DNA from: Deltaproteobacteria bacterium PRO3
GTDB lineage: Bacteria > UBA10199 > DSSB01
DNA: 57,013 bases
Assembly (NCBI GenBank): GCA_030263375.1
Contig: SZOV01000008.1
Span: 1 to 57,013, forward strand
Reading direction: 5' to 3'
The notes below the pieces were generated by a model. It was not told the DNA's origin and did no database searches. It worked only from the letters and a program-made list of their open reading frames with translations. Positions 10,415-18,406 of this stretch are shown one piece after another; the first letter of the stretch is position 1, and each line of letters opens with the position of its first letter. The position numbers and the translations under genes were made by a program.

Positions 10415-10438
10415 GGGCCGTTCGCGAACGGCCCCTAC
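10411..10438. repeat. Palindromic repeat, GTAGGGGCG family, copy 2
   Basis: A perfect 28-bp palindrome without a loop; each half is GTAGGGGCCGTTCG. The TAG at 10412-10414 is the stop codon of the VKOR-DsbA gene. It sits between convergent genes, where it can form a stem in either transcript, so a bidirectional terminator role is plausible. Confidence 0.8.
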
Positions 10439-10492
10439 AGCCGCTGCGACAAAGCCATACTCTGAATTATCCAATTCGGCGCGTCTCGGGGC

Positions 10493-10517
10493 GGGCGAAC
10501 ACAAGGTTCGCCCCTAC
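10493..10517. repeat. Palindromic repeat, GTAGGGGCG family, copy 3 (degenerate left end)
   Basis: GGGCGAAC (10493-10500), loop ACAAG, then GTTCGCCC (10506-10513) running into CTAC. It has the same centre as the copies at 26.7 and 29.6 kb, while the left outer arm has decayed. Read on the minus strand, its GTAG end supplies the TAG stop (10516-10514) of the ribonucleotide reductase gene. Confidence 0.7.
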
Positions 10518-12289
10518 AGGTAGGTGATGCAGTAATCGCAGGCCTCGGCCTCTCCCGCCAGCACCGCGCGGGTCTTCTTTTTCTTTGGCGCCTTCCCAAG
10601 GCTCAGGACTTGGTCGCCGTGGCTGCCGTAGCGGTAGACCGTGATCCCCTTGCACTTCTGCTCGTAGGCCGACATGTAGACCTGGTAGACCTCCTCCCAG
10701 GTCGCGTCTTCCGGCAGATTTACCGTCTTGCTGACCGCGTTGTCGGTGTATTTCTGGAAGACCGCCTGCATCTTCACGTGATCGAGCGGCTTGAGATCCA
10801 TCGCCGTCTTGAAGAGCTCTTGCAATTTCTTCGGCACCCCCGCCAGGCCCTGCACGCTCCCCGTCTCCGCGATCTTCGTGAAGAGCTCGCGGTCGTTCAA
10901 TCCCTCGGCCTTCATTCGGGCGAGAAAGGTCGGGAGGATCTCGAGCGCCTCCTCCCCTTCCAAAAATTTACGATAGTAGCAGAGGGCGAAGGCCGGCTCG
11001 ATGCCGCCGGTGGTGTTGGCAATGAGGCTCAAGGTGCCGCTGGGCGCGATCGTAGTCAGGGTGGCGTTGCGTATCGGCGGCATCCGCAGCTTCTCCAGGG
11101 CCGAGCCCTTGTAGTTGGGGAAGGCCCCCCGCTGCTTGGCCAGCGACATCGAGGCCTGGCGGCAGCGCTTGAGAAACAGCTTCATCGTGGTCGTCGCGAA
11201 GCTGCGCGCCTTGGCCGAGTCGTAGGGGATGTCAAGCTTCATCAGCATGTCGGCGAAGCCCATCACGCCCAGGCCGATCTTGCGGTTGCCCAGGGTGAGC
11301 TTTTGGATCTCGGGTAAGGGGTAGTGGTTGACGTCGATCACGTTGTCGAGGAAGCGCACCGCCAAATCGATCAGGATTTCGAAGCGCTCCTCGTCGAATT
11401 CGCCCTGGTTCACCAAGGCGGCCAAATTGATCGAGCCCAGATTGCAGCTTTCGTAGGGCAGGAGCGGCTGCTCGCCGCAGGGATTGGTCGCCTCCAGGGC
11501 ACCCAGTTGGGGAGTCGGATTGTGGCGGTTGATTTCGTCCAGAAACAACAGGCCCGGGTCGCCGGTCGCGGCCGCGGCTTTGCAGAGCGCCTCGAAGATC
11601 TCCCGCGCCGGCACGAAGCGGACGATCTTGCCGTTGCGGGGATTCACCAGGGGATAAGTTGTCCCTTTTTTAAGGCAGCGCATGAAGTGGCTGGTGACGG
11701 CGACGGAGAGGTTGAAGTTCTCCAGGCCTCCCTCTTCCTTGGCGCGAATGAAGTCCATCACGTCGGGGTGGTCGACGCGCAGCACGCCCATGTTGGCGCC
11801 TCTTCGCTGGCGGCCCAGCTTGGCGACCTCGGTCGCGTTGTCGAAGAGCTTGAGGAAGGAGACCGGCCCGCTGGCCAGGCCCCCGGTGGAGCTGACGGGG
11901 TCGTTTTTGGGCCGGATCGAGGAGAAGCTGAAGCCGGTGCCGGCCCCCGTCTTGTGCAGCAGCGTCATCTGCTGGACCGCCTTGGTGATGCCCTCGATGC
12001 TGTCGGGCACAGGCAGGACGAAGCAAGCGGCCAGCTGGCCCTTTTCCTTGCCGGCATTCATCAGGGTCGGGGAATTGGGGAGGAACTCCAGATGGGACAT
12101 CATCTGGTAGTATTCGTTTTCGTAGTAATCGACCTCGTCCAGCGAGCTGAAGGCGGCCTCGGCCTGGGCGACGGCGTGGGCGACGCGGCGAAACAGGTCT
12201 TTGGGGCTTTCGACGACGCGGTTGAGGCTGTCCCTCCGCAAATAGCGCGCCTCCAAAATCCTTAACGCGGTGGGCGAAAGGGACTTCAT
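10514..12289 (-). CDS. nrdJ: Adenosylcobalamin-dependent (class II) ribonucleotide reductase
   Basis: Reduces ribonucleotides to deoxyribonucleotides with a cobalamin-generated thiyl radical, independent of oxygen. From ATG 12289 it is 591 aa, a short class II form. Visible family motifs are the early MNAGK...AACFVLP stretch with the first redox cysteine, the finger-loop NPCGEQ followed by SCNLGSINL, and ATTIAPSGT(LS) late in the barrel. The chain ends in ACDYC-ITYL, a C-x2-C pair that probably passes electrons from thioredoxin. ATG 12289 is preceded by AGGAG about 9 nt away. I see no cobalamin riboswitch upstream. It converges with the VKOR-DsbA gene. Confidence 0.92.
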   Translation of the reverse strand: MKSLSPTALRILEARYLRRDSLNRVVESPKDLFRRVAHAVAQAEAAFSSLDEVDYYENEYYQMMSHLEFLPNSPTLMNAGKEKGQLAACFVLPVPDSIEGITKAVQQMTLLHKTGAGTGFSFSSIRPKNDPVSSTGGLASGPVSFLKLFDNATEVAKLGRQRRGANMGVLRVDHPDVMDFIRAKEEGGLENFNLSVAVTSHFMRCLKKGTTYPLVNPRNGKIVRFVPAREIFEALCKAAAATGDPGLLFLDEINRHNPTPQLGALEATNPCGEQPLLPYESCNLGSINLAALVNQGEFDEERFEILIDLAVRFLDNVIDVNHYPLPEIQKLTLGNRKIGLGVMGFADMLMKLDIPYDSAKARSFATTTMKLFLKRCRQASMSLAKQRGAFPNYKGSALEKLRMPPIRNATLTTIAPSGTLSLIANTTGGIEPAFALCYYRKFLEGEEALEILPTFLARMKAEGLNDRELFTKIAETGSVQGLAGVPKKLQELFKTAMDLKPLDHVKMQAVFQKYTDNAVSKTVNLPEDATWEEVYQVYMSAYEQKCKGITVYRYGSHGDQVLSLGKAPKKKKTRAVLAGEAEACDYCITYL

Positions 12290-12445
12290 GCTCACAAACT
12301 CCTCTGATGGGAATTTTAATCCATCCCGAGTCAAGTCCCCAAAACAATCTTTGGAAAAAATGAAGGGGCCTGGAGCGGGGAATGACGCGATCGGTTAAAT
12401 GCGGCGTTTTTGTAGAGGATTTATGCAGGGGCGAACCATTTTGGG
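12290..12445. other. Upstream region of nrdJ, no gene seen
   Basis: An AT-richer stretch holding the nrdJ leader. TTGACT is visible on the minus strand near 12330 but has no well-spaced -10, so I do not call a promoter. GCAGGGGCGAACC near 12425-12437 looks like half of the GTAGGGGCG palindrome family. An open frame of 62 codons on the plus strand (12382-12570) runs through the tRNA remnant and is not credible. Confidence 0.4.
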
Positions 12446-12501
12446 TAAAAAAAAGTGCCCTTTTGGGCCACCTAAGACATGGAGCGGGAGACGGGGCTCG
12501 A
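12446..12501 (-). repeat. Duplicated tRNA-Gly 3' end plus terminator (att-like direct repeat)
   Basis: This 56-nt stretch nearly repeats 12589-12645 in the same orientation, 143 bp away. It contains the last 22 nt of tRNA-Gly, from the T-loop through the encoded CCA (12480-12501), followed on the minus strand by a copy of its terminator. The copy breaks off inside the T-loop, a common crossover zone of tyrosine integrases in tRNA genes. A tandem duplication is the simple alternative. Confidence 0.8.
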
Positions 12502-12505
12502 GACG

Positions 12506-12542
12506 ATTCGCCCGCTCGAAGTGAATTCGAGCGGGCTAAAGC
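12506..12542. repeat. 37-nt palindromic repeat, tRNA-associated, copy 1
   Basis: The core arms CCCGCTCGAA / TTCGAGCGGG (12511-12520, 12526-12535) flank GTGAA. Its reverse complement matches 49685-49721 at about 35 of 37 positions. Its CGAAT end lies 4 nt from the truncated tRNA-Gly copy. Outer arms GGGGCTCG (12493-12500) and CGAGCCCC (12551-12558) extend the stem. Function unknown. Confidence 0.7.
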
Positions 12543-12588
12543 CGTGGGTCCGAGCCCCTTGGATTCTTAAAGGGAGGTTTTTTTTGGA

Positions 12589-12616
12589 TAAAAAAAAGGT
12601 GGCCTTTTGGGCCACC
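12589..12616 (-). terminator. Intrinsic terminator of tRNA-Gly
   Basis: On the minus strand GGTGGCC / GGCCACC (12598-12604 and 12610-12616) forms a 7-bp stem with a 5-nt loop, followed by eight U residues (12590-12597). It lies 7 nt after the encoded CCA of tRNA-Gly. A partially decayed second copy is at 12446-12472. Confidence 0.85.
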
Positions 12617-12623
12617 TAAGACA

Positions 12624-12698
<75 letters not shown>

Positions 12699-12763
12699 AT
12701 GGGTGGGAGGCTCATATCGGCCTCCCCCGGAATTGTCAACCGTTCCGAAAACCTAGTCCCCTA

Positions 12764-12805
12764 CCTCCAATTTCGAAAATCGCATGCGAATTTCGAAATT
12801 GGAGG
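12764..12805. repeat. AT-rich palindrome with GCATGC centre, copy 1
   Basis: A 42-bp near-perfect palindrome: arms CCTCCAATTTCGAAAATCGC / GCGAATTTCGAAATTGGAGG with one mismatch, centred on GCATGC. It lies between tRNA-Gly and the flavoprotein gene. A longer, rearranged relative is at 45155-45228. Composition is unlike the GC-rich surroundings. Confidence 0.75.
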
Positions 12806-12861
12806 AACCCCTTTGCTATCCCCTTCTTTATCAAAAATGCGAAATATGATCTAGGGCGCCC

Positions 12862-14034
12862 ATGCATTGGGATGCCGTCATCATCGGGGCCGGAGCCGCG
12901 GGGCTGATGTGCGCCGTCGAGGCCGGGAAACGGGGCCGCCGGGTCCTCGTCCTGGAACACGCGGACCGGGTCGGCAAGAAGATCCTCATCTCCGGCGGCG
13001 GGCGCTGCAACTTCACCAACCGCAAGGTCGGCCCCGAGAACTTCCTCTCGGCCAATCCCCATTTCTGCCGCTCCGCCCTCGCCCGCTATCGCCCCGAGGA
13101 CTTCATGGACCTCGTGCAAAGCCACGGCATCCCCTACTACGAAAAGACCCTGGGCCAGCTCTTCTGCCGCGGCTCCTCGAAAGAAATCGTGGCCATGTTG
13201 CTGAAGGAATGCGCGGCCGCCAAGGTCAAGATACACTTGAAGAGCCGTATATTTTCCATCGAGAATAACGGGCATTTTCGTTTGGACACCGACCAGGGTC
13301 TCCTGGAGGCCGGCGCCCTCGTCGTGGCCACGGGCGGCCTGTCCTACGCCCAGCTCGGGGCCTCGCCCTTCGGCTACGAGATCGCCCGCCGCTTCGGCCA
13401 CGGCCTGATTGAGTGCCGGCCGGGCCTGGTCCCCCTCACCCTGCCCCCCGCGCTGAGCGAGCGCTGGCGCGAGCTGTCGGGCGTCTCCGCCGAAGTGCGG
13501 GTGTCCTGCGGCAGGGCGAGCTTCCGCGAGGCCCTGCTCTTCACCCACCGGGGCCTGAGCGGGCCGGCCATTCTGCAGGCCTCTTCCTACTGGGAGGCCG
13601 GAGAGCCGCTTCGCATCGACCTGCTGCCGGATCTGGAGGTCCGGGATTACCTCCTGCAGAAAAAAAGGGCCGGCGAGCGCTCCGAGCTGAAAAACCTCCT
13701 CGCCGCCCTCCTGCCCAAGCGCTTCGTCGAGCGCTGGTGCGAGCTGCACTTCCCCTCCCGTCCCCTCCCCCAATACTCCGACCGGGAGCTCGGCGAGCTG
13801 GGCGCCTTGTTGAAAAATTGGGAGCTCGTGCCGGAGGGAACCGAGGGTTACGCCAAGGCCGAGGTCACCCGCGGCGGCGTCGACACCGCCGGGCTTTCTT
13901 CCAAGACCCTGCAGTCGCAAAAAGTCCCCGGGCTTTATTTCATCGGCGAGGTCGTGGACGTGACGGGTTGGCTGGGCGGCTATAACTTTCAATGGGCCTG
14001 GGCCTCGGGCTTCGCGGCGGGTCAGGCGCTTTGA
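12862..14034 (+). CDS. BaiN/YhiN (HI0933-type) FAD-dependent oxidoreductase
   Basis: A cytoplasmic flavoprotein of 390 aa. The Rossmann FAD motif is IIGAGAAGLM (7-16); LEHADRVGKKILISGGGRCNFTN (36-58) is the signature of the HI0933 family. VATGGLSY and the C-terminal FIGEVVDVTGWLGGYNFQWAWASG (second FAD contact) are intact. Family members are linked to NAD(P)H-dependent reduction of unsaturated sterol-like or other compounds, but the physiological substrate is mostly unknown. It converges with the GIY-YIG gene, overlapping its end by 13 bp. Confidence 0.93.
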   Translation: MHWDAVIIGAGAAGLMCAVEAGKRGRRVLVLEHADRVGKKILISGGGRCNFTNRKVGPENFLSANPHFCRSALARYRPEDFMDLVQSHGIPYYEKTLGQLFCRGSSKEIVAMLLKECAAAKVKIHLKSRIFSIENNGHFRLDTDQGLLEAGALVVATGGLSYAQLGASPFGYEIARRFGHGLIECRPGLVPLTLPPALSERWRELSGVSAEVRVSCGRASFREALLFTHRGLSGPAILQASSYWEAGEPLRIDLLPDLEVRDYLLQKKRAGERSELKNLLAALLPKRFVERWCELHFPSRPLPQYSDRELGELGALLKNWELVPEGTEGYAKAEVTRGGVDTAGLSSKTLQSQKVPGLYFIGEVVDVTGWLGGYNFQWAWASGFAAGQAL

Positions 14035-14276
14035 ATGAGGGCCTCTTTATCCGGGCGCGAGAGCCGCTTGATGGCCGCCTCCCGGATCGAGGCCGCGGAG
14101 CGGTCGGGCTGCGGCTCCTGATACACCAGGGTGACGGGCAGACGGGCGCGGGTGTAGCGCGAGGCCTTGCCCTCCAGGTGCCGTTCGAGGCGCTTCGCGA
14201 GGTCTTTGGCGATGCCGGTGTAGAGGCTGCCGTCGGCGCATTTCAGGATGTAGACAAACCACCCGGCTTGATTCAT
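14022..14276 (-). CDS. GIY-YIG domain protein (UPF0213/YhbQ-like)
   Basis: A small stand-alone GIY-YIG nuclease-fold protein of 84 aa. The first strand reads FVYILKC and the second YTGIAKD (the GIY and YIG positions); the conserved Arg follows in LAKRLERH and the catalytic Glu is in the SIREAAIKRL helix. The start at 14276 (MNQAGW) gives the usual YhbQ-type length; the frame is open 28 codons further up without family sequence. Its ATG overlaps the first possible ATG of the divergent DUF1232 gene. The cellular role is unclear. Confidence 0.88.
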   Translation of the reverse strand: MNQAGWFVYILKCADGSLYTGIAKDLAKRLERHLEGKASRYTRARLPVTLVYQEPQPDRSAASIREAAIKRLSRPDKEALIQSA

Positions 14277-14286
14277 GATCCGCCCT

Positions 14287-14685
14287 ATGGAAGTTCCCTC
14301 GATCAAAAATCTGCAGCAGCGCGCCCTGCGCCTGGTCCAAGACCCCGAACAGCTCGACAAGCTGGTTCAGGAGGCCGACGCCAAGGCCCAGGCCCAGCAG
14401 TCGCGGCTGGGTGCCTTTTGGGACGAATTGAAAACTTTGCTCCGCCTCCTGCGCGCCTACGGGACCGGCCGCTACCGCGACGTCCCCTGGAAGTCGCTCC
14501 TGGCCGCGGCGGGGGCCGTGTTGTACTTCCTCAATCCCTTCGATCTTATCGCCGATTTCATCTACGCCTTCGGCTTTGTCGACGACGCCGTGGTGGTCGG
14601 CCTGGTATTGTCCTCGATCCGCCGCGACCTTCAACGCTTCACGGCCTGGGAACAGAGCCAAGAAATTCGAACAAGCGACGGTTGA
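14287..14685 (+). CDS. DUF1232 (YkvA-type) membrane protein
   Basis: A protein of 132 aa (136 from ATG 14275). An amphipathic N-terminal half precedes a DUF1232 core, recognisable by YFLNPFDLIADFIYAFGFVDDA (about 82-103), with the conserved P-D-x-I-P-D-like arrangement of acidic residues in two hydrophobic helices. Function is unknown. Neither ATG has a good Shine-Dalgarno. The 3' end overlaps the convergent hydrolase gene by 47 bp. Confidence 0.85.
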   Translation: MEVPSIKNLQQRALRLVQDPEQLDKLVQEADAKAQAQQSRLGAFWDELKTLLRLLRAYGTGRYRDVPWKSLLAAAGAVLYFLNPFDLIADFIYAFGFVDDAVVVGLVLSSIRRDLQRFTAWEQSQEIRTSDG

Positions 14686-15442
14686 AGGCCTCGGGGTTCT
14701 CGAGGTTGCTCATATGCGCGGCGCCGGGGATGATCTCGAGACGCGAGCCGCGGATTTTTTCGTGCATGGCCCGCGCCGCTTCCGGCGGCGTGGTTCGGTC
14801 TTTTTCCCCGACTAAAATGAGGACCGGTACCCGGACTTTTTCGAGCGAGGCCGTCGTGTCGCTGCGCGCCGCGAGGGCGATCAGGGTGCCGGCGATGCCG
14901 CGCGGCGGGGTGGCCGCGACGATGCCGCGGATCAAGGCCACCGCCTCGGGTCGGCGCTCGAAGCTCTCGGGCGCGAAGACGGCCTTCAGGAAGCCCTCGG
15001 CGAAATGCGCCGAGCCCTTTTCCTTCACCTCTTTGACTTGGGCCGCGCGGCGGAGCTTGGCTTCGTCGGCATCGGCCTCGCTGCGGGTGTCGCAGAGGGC
15101 GGCGGCGAGAAACCTTTCGGGGTTTCGCTCCAGGGCGCGGAGCGCGATATAGCCGCCCATCGAAAGGCCCACCACGACCGCCTTCTCGATCGAGAGCCTA
15201 TCCAGGAGGGCGATCAGGTCGTCGACGTGGCCCTCCAGCGTGTACTGCCCGTCTCCCGGGTCGCTGGCACCGAGGCCCTGCAAATCGTAGGCTATGGCGC
15301 GGAGACCGGCGGGAAGCGCCTCGAGCTGCGGGCGCCACATGGCGTGGCTGAAGGGAAAGCCATGGAGGAAGACCACGGGAAGCCCCCGCGGGTCCCCCGC
15401 CTCGCGGACGAAGAGCTTGCGGCCGTTAATGATCGTGTCCAT
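14639..15442 (-). CDS. Alpha/beta hydrolase (esterase/lactonase-like)
   Basis: A soluble alpha/beta hydrolase of 267 aa. The oxyanion HG motif is VVFLHGFPFSH (23-33). The nucleophile is Ser94 in GLSMGG. The acid is the Asp of VGEKDRTTP and the catalytic His is in GAAHMSNLE near the C-terminus. The profile resembles 3-oxoadipate enol-lactonase and similar esterases, but no aromatic-degradation genes are nearby, so the substrate is open. It starts inside the end of slyD (17-bp overlap) and is probably co-transcribed with it. Confidence 0.88.
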   Translation of the reverse strand: MDTIINGRKLFVREAGDPRGLPVVFLHGFPFSHAMWRPQLEALPAGLRAIAYDLQGLGASDPGDGQYTLEGHVDDLIALLDRLSIEKAVVVGLSMGGYIALRALERNPERFLAAALCDTRSEADADEAKLRRAAQVKEVKEKGSAHFAEGFLKAVFAPESFERRPEAVALIRGIVAATPPRGIAGTLIALAARSDTTASLEKVRVPVLILVGEKDRTTPPEAARAMHEKIRGSRLEIIPGAAHMSNLENPEAFNRRLFEFLGSVPRP

Positions 15443-15899
15443 GGGCGCCGTGGGCGTGGCCGTGGGCCACTTCCTGCTCGGTAGCCTCGCGCGCGTCGAC
15501 GATCTCGACTTGGAAGGTGAGGTCGACGCCCGCGAGGGGGTGGTTGCCGTCGAGGATCACGTTTTTGTCGTCGAGGTCGGCGACGGTCATGGGGGGGCCG
15601 CCGGGGGCGTTGCCCACTTGGAACTTGTCGCCGATTTGGATCTCTTTCACCGGAAACTTGTCGCGCGGTACCTGGAGCACGAGGCTCTCGTCGCGCTCGC
15701 CGTAGGCCTGGCCGTGGGGTACCTGGAGGGTCTTCTTGTCGCCCTTCTTCAGGCCGCCCATTTGGGATTCGAGGCCGGGGATCATCTGCCCCACTCCTTC
15801 CATGAAGGTGAAGGGTTCGCCGCCCTCGGTGGAATCGATGAGATTGCCGTTGGGATCGGTCAGGGCGTAATGGAACGAAACAACTCGAGGATTGGACAT
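15426..15899 (-). CDS. slyD: FKBP-type peptidyl-prolyl isomerase, SlyD-like
   Basis: A folding helper of 157 aa. The FKBP core is split by an insert-in-flap (IF) domain: residues 1-70 contain MIPGLESQMGGLKKGDKK and PHGQAYGERD, the flap region continues to about 120, and NHPLAGVDLTFQVEIVDAR closes the FKBP fold. The tail is His-rich (HGHAHGAHGHDH) and should bind nickel or other metals, as in E. coli SlyD. Start 15899 has AAGGAG 7 nt upstream; the frame is open 39 codons higher without homology. Confidence 0.95.
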   Translation of the reverse strand: MSNPRVVSFHYALTDPNGNLIDSTEGGEPFTFMEGVGQMIPGLESQMGGLKKGDKKTLQVPHGQAYGERDESLVLQVPRDKFPVKEIQIGDKFQVGNAPGGPPMTVADLDDKNVILDGNHPLAGVDLTFQVEIVDAREATEQEVAHGHAHGAHGHDH

Positions 15900-16049
15900 G
15901 TTTTTCTCCTTGGCCTCGAAGCCTAATCGACTTATCTTCGCGAAATCCAGTGTTTTTCCGCAAGCCGGGCGAGATTTCTGTAACCGATGGCAACGCGCCG
16001 GCGTCTTAAGGGACATTCGGAGAAAACGGATTTTTTAAGGAGGCCGACC

Positions 16050-16781
16050 ATGCGTTCCAAGACCCTTTCTTTTCTGCGCGTCCTCGGCGGCATCGCCTTG
16101 GCCGCCTGCGCCGTCTCCGCCCAGGCCTTGGAGGCCCCCAAAACGAAGTACCAGGGCCTGGACAAAAACAAGGACGGCGTGATCACCCGCCAGGAATGGC
16201 GCGGCAGCAGCCGCTCTTTCCGCAACCAAGATTGGAACAACGACGGCGTCCTCTCCGGCATCGAGCTGCAGGTCGGCGCCAAGCGCCCCGGCTCCGGGTT
16301 CGAGACGACCTACCAGGCGCGCTTCGAGGAGCTGGACGTCAACAACGACGGCATCCTCGTCAAGACCGAGTGGCGCGGCAATGTCCGCGATTTCTACAAG
16401 CTGGACGACAACGGCGACAAGGTCCTCACCCGCGTGGAATTCTCCGACCGCGAGGACGAACGCCTCGACCGCTTCGACAACCTCGACAAAAACAACGACG
16501 GCATTGTCTCGCGAGGCGAATGGAAGGAGAGCCGCGAGCTCTTCGAGCGCTTCGACGACAATCGCGACGGGGTCCTGAGCCGGGCCGAGTTCTACCGCAA
16601 GCGAGAGTCCGGCGACCGTAGCTTCGCCAGCCTCGACGATAACCGGGACGGCATCATCTCGAAGACCGAGTGGCGCGGCAAGAGCGAGGAGTTCAAGCGC
16701 ATCGATTACGACCGCAACGGCGTCATCACCGCCCTGGAGTACCAGCAGCGCGACACGGTCTACCGGCCGGTGACCAAATAG
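16050..16781 (+). CDS. Exported protein with eight EF-hand loops
   Basis: A 243-aa exported protein made almost wholly of calcium-binding loops. The signal region (1-26) contains LAAC at 17-20, a good lipobox, and also AQA before residue 27, so it is a lipoprotein or a secreted protein. Eight 12-residue loops of the form DxNxDGxIxxxE start at Asp 38, 61, 96, 119, 146, 169, 196 and 219; only the fourth lacks the central Gly (DDNGDKVLTRVE). Most loops are followed by W, F or Y. AAGGAGG lies 6 nt before ATG 16050. It probably binds calcium outside the cytoplasm; the partner is unknown. Confidence 0.88.
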   Translation: MRSKTLSFLRVLGGIALAACAVSAQALEAPKTKYQGLDKNKDGVITRQEWRGSSRSFRNQDWNNDGVLSGIELQVGAKRPGSGFETTYQARFEELDVNNDGILVKTEWRGNVRDFYKLDDNGDKVLTRVEFSDREDERLDRFDNLDKNNDGIVSRGEWKESRELFERFDDNRDGVLSRAEFYRKRESGDRSFASLDDNRDGIISKTEWRGKSEEFKRIDYDRNGVITALEYQQRDTVYRPVTK

Positions 16782-16830
16782 GCGCCAGCATTCGCTGGAC
16801 CTGGCGGGGGGATTCTTTTAGGTTCCGCCC

Positions 16831-18402
16831 ATGACCCCCAAAACCCCGCGGCTCTTCGTCCCCGGCGACCTGGACGGCTTCTTCGGCCTCTTCATCGACA
16901 ATCTGCTGCAGCTGATGCTGATCGCCGTCTTCAGCACCGCGGTGGCGGGCCTGCCCGAGGACTTGGTCACCCACCGCATCCTGCCGGGGGCGGCCGTCTC
17001 CATCCTCTTGGGCAACGTCTTCTATTCCTGGCAGGCCTGGCGCCTGGCCAAGCGCAGCGGGCGCGACGACGTCACCGCCCTTCCCTACGGAATCAACACC
17101 CCCAGCCTGGTGGCCTTCCTCTTCCTGATCATGGGGCCGATCTATCAGGAGACGAAAAATCCGACCTTGGTCTGGCAGGTCGGTCTCTTCGCCTGCCTGC
17201 TGAGCGGCCTGCTCGAGACCGTGGGCGCCTTTTTCGGCGACTGGCTGCGGCGCCACACGCCGCGGGCGGCCCTGCTCTCCTCCCTGGCCGGCGTCGCGCT
17301 CACCTTCATCGCCCTGGGCTTCATTTTCCAGATCTTCGCCTCTCCGGCCGTCGCGCTTTTGCCGATGATGCTGATCCTCTTCGCCTACGCGGCGAAGGTG
17401 AAGCTGCCCTTGGGCCTGCCCGGGGGTTTCGTCGCCGTCCTCTTGGGGGTCGGTTTGGCCTGGCTGCTGCGCCTGCTGGGCTTCGATTATTTCCAGCCGG
17501 CGGCCTTAAACTACAGCTTTGGCTTTCACCCGCCGCAGCCGGTGCCGGGCGACTTCGTCGCGATGCTCGGCAGCTCCTGGGGCTGGCGGCACATGGCGGT
17601 GATCTTCCCCATGGCCCTGTTCAACTTGATCGGCTCGCTGCAAAACTTGGAGAGCGCCGAGGCGGCCGGCGACCGTTACGAGACGCGGCCCTCGCTGATC
17701 GCCAACGGCCTGTGCAGCGTCCTGGCCGCCTTCCTCGGCTCGGCCTTTCCCACGACGATCTACATCGGGCACCCCGGCTGGAAGGCGATGGGCGCGCGGA
17801 TCGGCTACTCGCTGCTGAACGGCGCCCTCATCACCCTGCTCTGCCTGTTCGGCGGGATCTCCCTGGTCTTGAGGTTCGTGCCCCTGGAGGCGACGCTGGG
17901 GATCCTGCTCTGGATCGGTCTGGTGATGACGGCCCAGGCCTTCCAGGAGGTGCCTCGGCGCCACGCCCTCGCGGTGGCGATGGGGCTCATCCCTTCGCTG
18001 GCGGCCTGGACGCTCATGGTGGTCGAGACCTCTCTGCAGAAGGCGGGGACGACGCTCCTCGCGGTCGCGCCCAAATTCGGCAACCAGCTCTTCATCCACG
18101 GCGTGATCGCGCTCAACCAAGGATTCCTGATCAGCTCGATGATCCTGGCCTCGGTGGTCGTATTTTTGGTCGAGCGGGAATTTCGCAAGGCCGCGGCCTG
18201 GTGCGCGGCGGCGGCCGTCCTGGCCGCGGTGGGCCTCATCCACGCCTACGACCTGACGGCGTTGGGCGTGCAGAATCATTTCGGCTGGGCCGCGGCGCCG
18301 GAGTTCGCCCTGTCCTACGGCCTGAGCGCGGCAGTCTTCCTGGCGGCGGCTTATTGGGTTAAGCCTGCAATGGGCGCCCCAGCGAGCGGCCGGGGGGAGT
18401 GA
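16831..18402 (+). CDS. NCS2-like permease (xanthine/uracil family)
   Basis: An inner-membrane transporter of 523 aa with about 12-13 hydrophobic segments. DNLLQLMLIAVFS, VTALPYGINTPS and the later FPTTIYIGHPGWKAMGAR follow the pattern of the broad xanthine/uracil/AzgA permease superfamily, including the half-helix loops that hold nucleobase substrates. The similarity is distant enough that the substrate (purine, sulfate-like or other) should not be assumed. The following hydrolase starts 5 nt after its stop, which suggests a two-gene operon. Confidence 0.75.
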   Translation: MTPKTPRLFVPGDLDGFFGLFIDNLLQLMLIAVFSTAVAGLPEDLVTHRILPGAAVSILLGNVFYSWQAWRLAKRSGRDDVTALPYGINTPSLVAFLFLIMGPIYQETKNPTLVWQVGLFACLLSGLLETVGAFFGDWLRRHTPRAALLSSLAGVALTFIALGFIFQIFASPAVALLPMMLILFAYAAKVKLPLGLPGGFVAVLLGVGLAWLLRLLGFDYFQPAALNYSFGFHPPQPVPGDFVAMLGSSWGWRHMAVIFPMALFNLIGSLQNLESAEAAGDRYETRPSLIANGLCSVLAAFLGSAFPTTIYIGHPGWKAMGARIGYSLLNGALITLLCLFGGISLVLRFVPLEATLGILLWIGLVMTAQAFQEVPRRHALAVAMGLIPSLAAWTLMVVETSLQKAGTTLLAVAPKFGNQLFIHGVIALNQGFLISSMILASVVVFLVEREFRKAAAWCAAAAVLAAVGLIHAYDLTALGVQNHFGWAAAPEFALSYGLSAAVFLAAAYWVKPAMGAPASGRGE

Positions 18403-18406
18403 GCGC

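Noticed and set aside
12290-12445. Cobalamin riboswitch before nrdJ
   Set aside because: No B12-box-like conserved sequence or suitable long structured leader was seen; also class II enzymes are not usually repressed by B12.
12382-12570. 62-codon frame across the tRNA-Gly remnant
   Set aside because: Runs through the duplicated terminator and tRNA piece and has no protein features.
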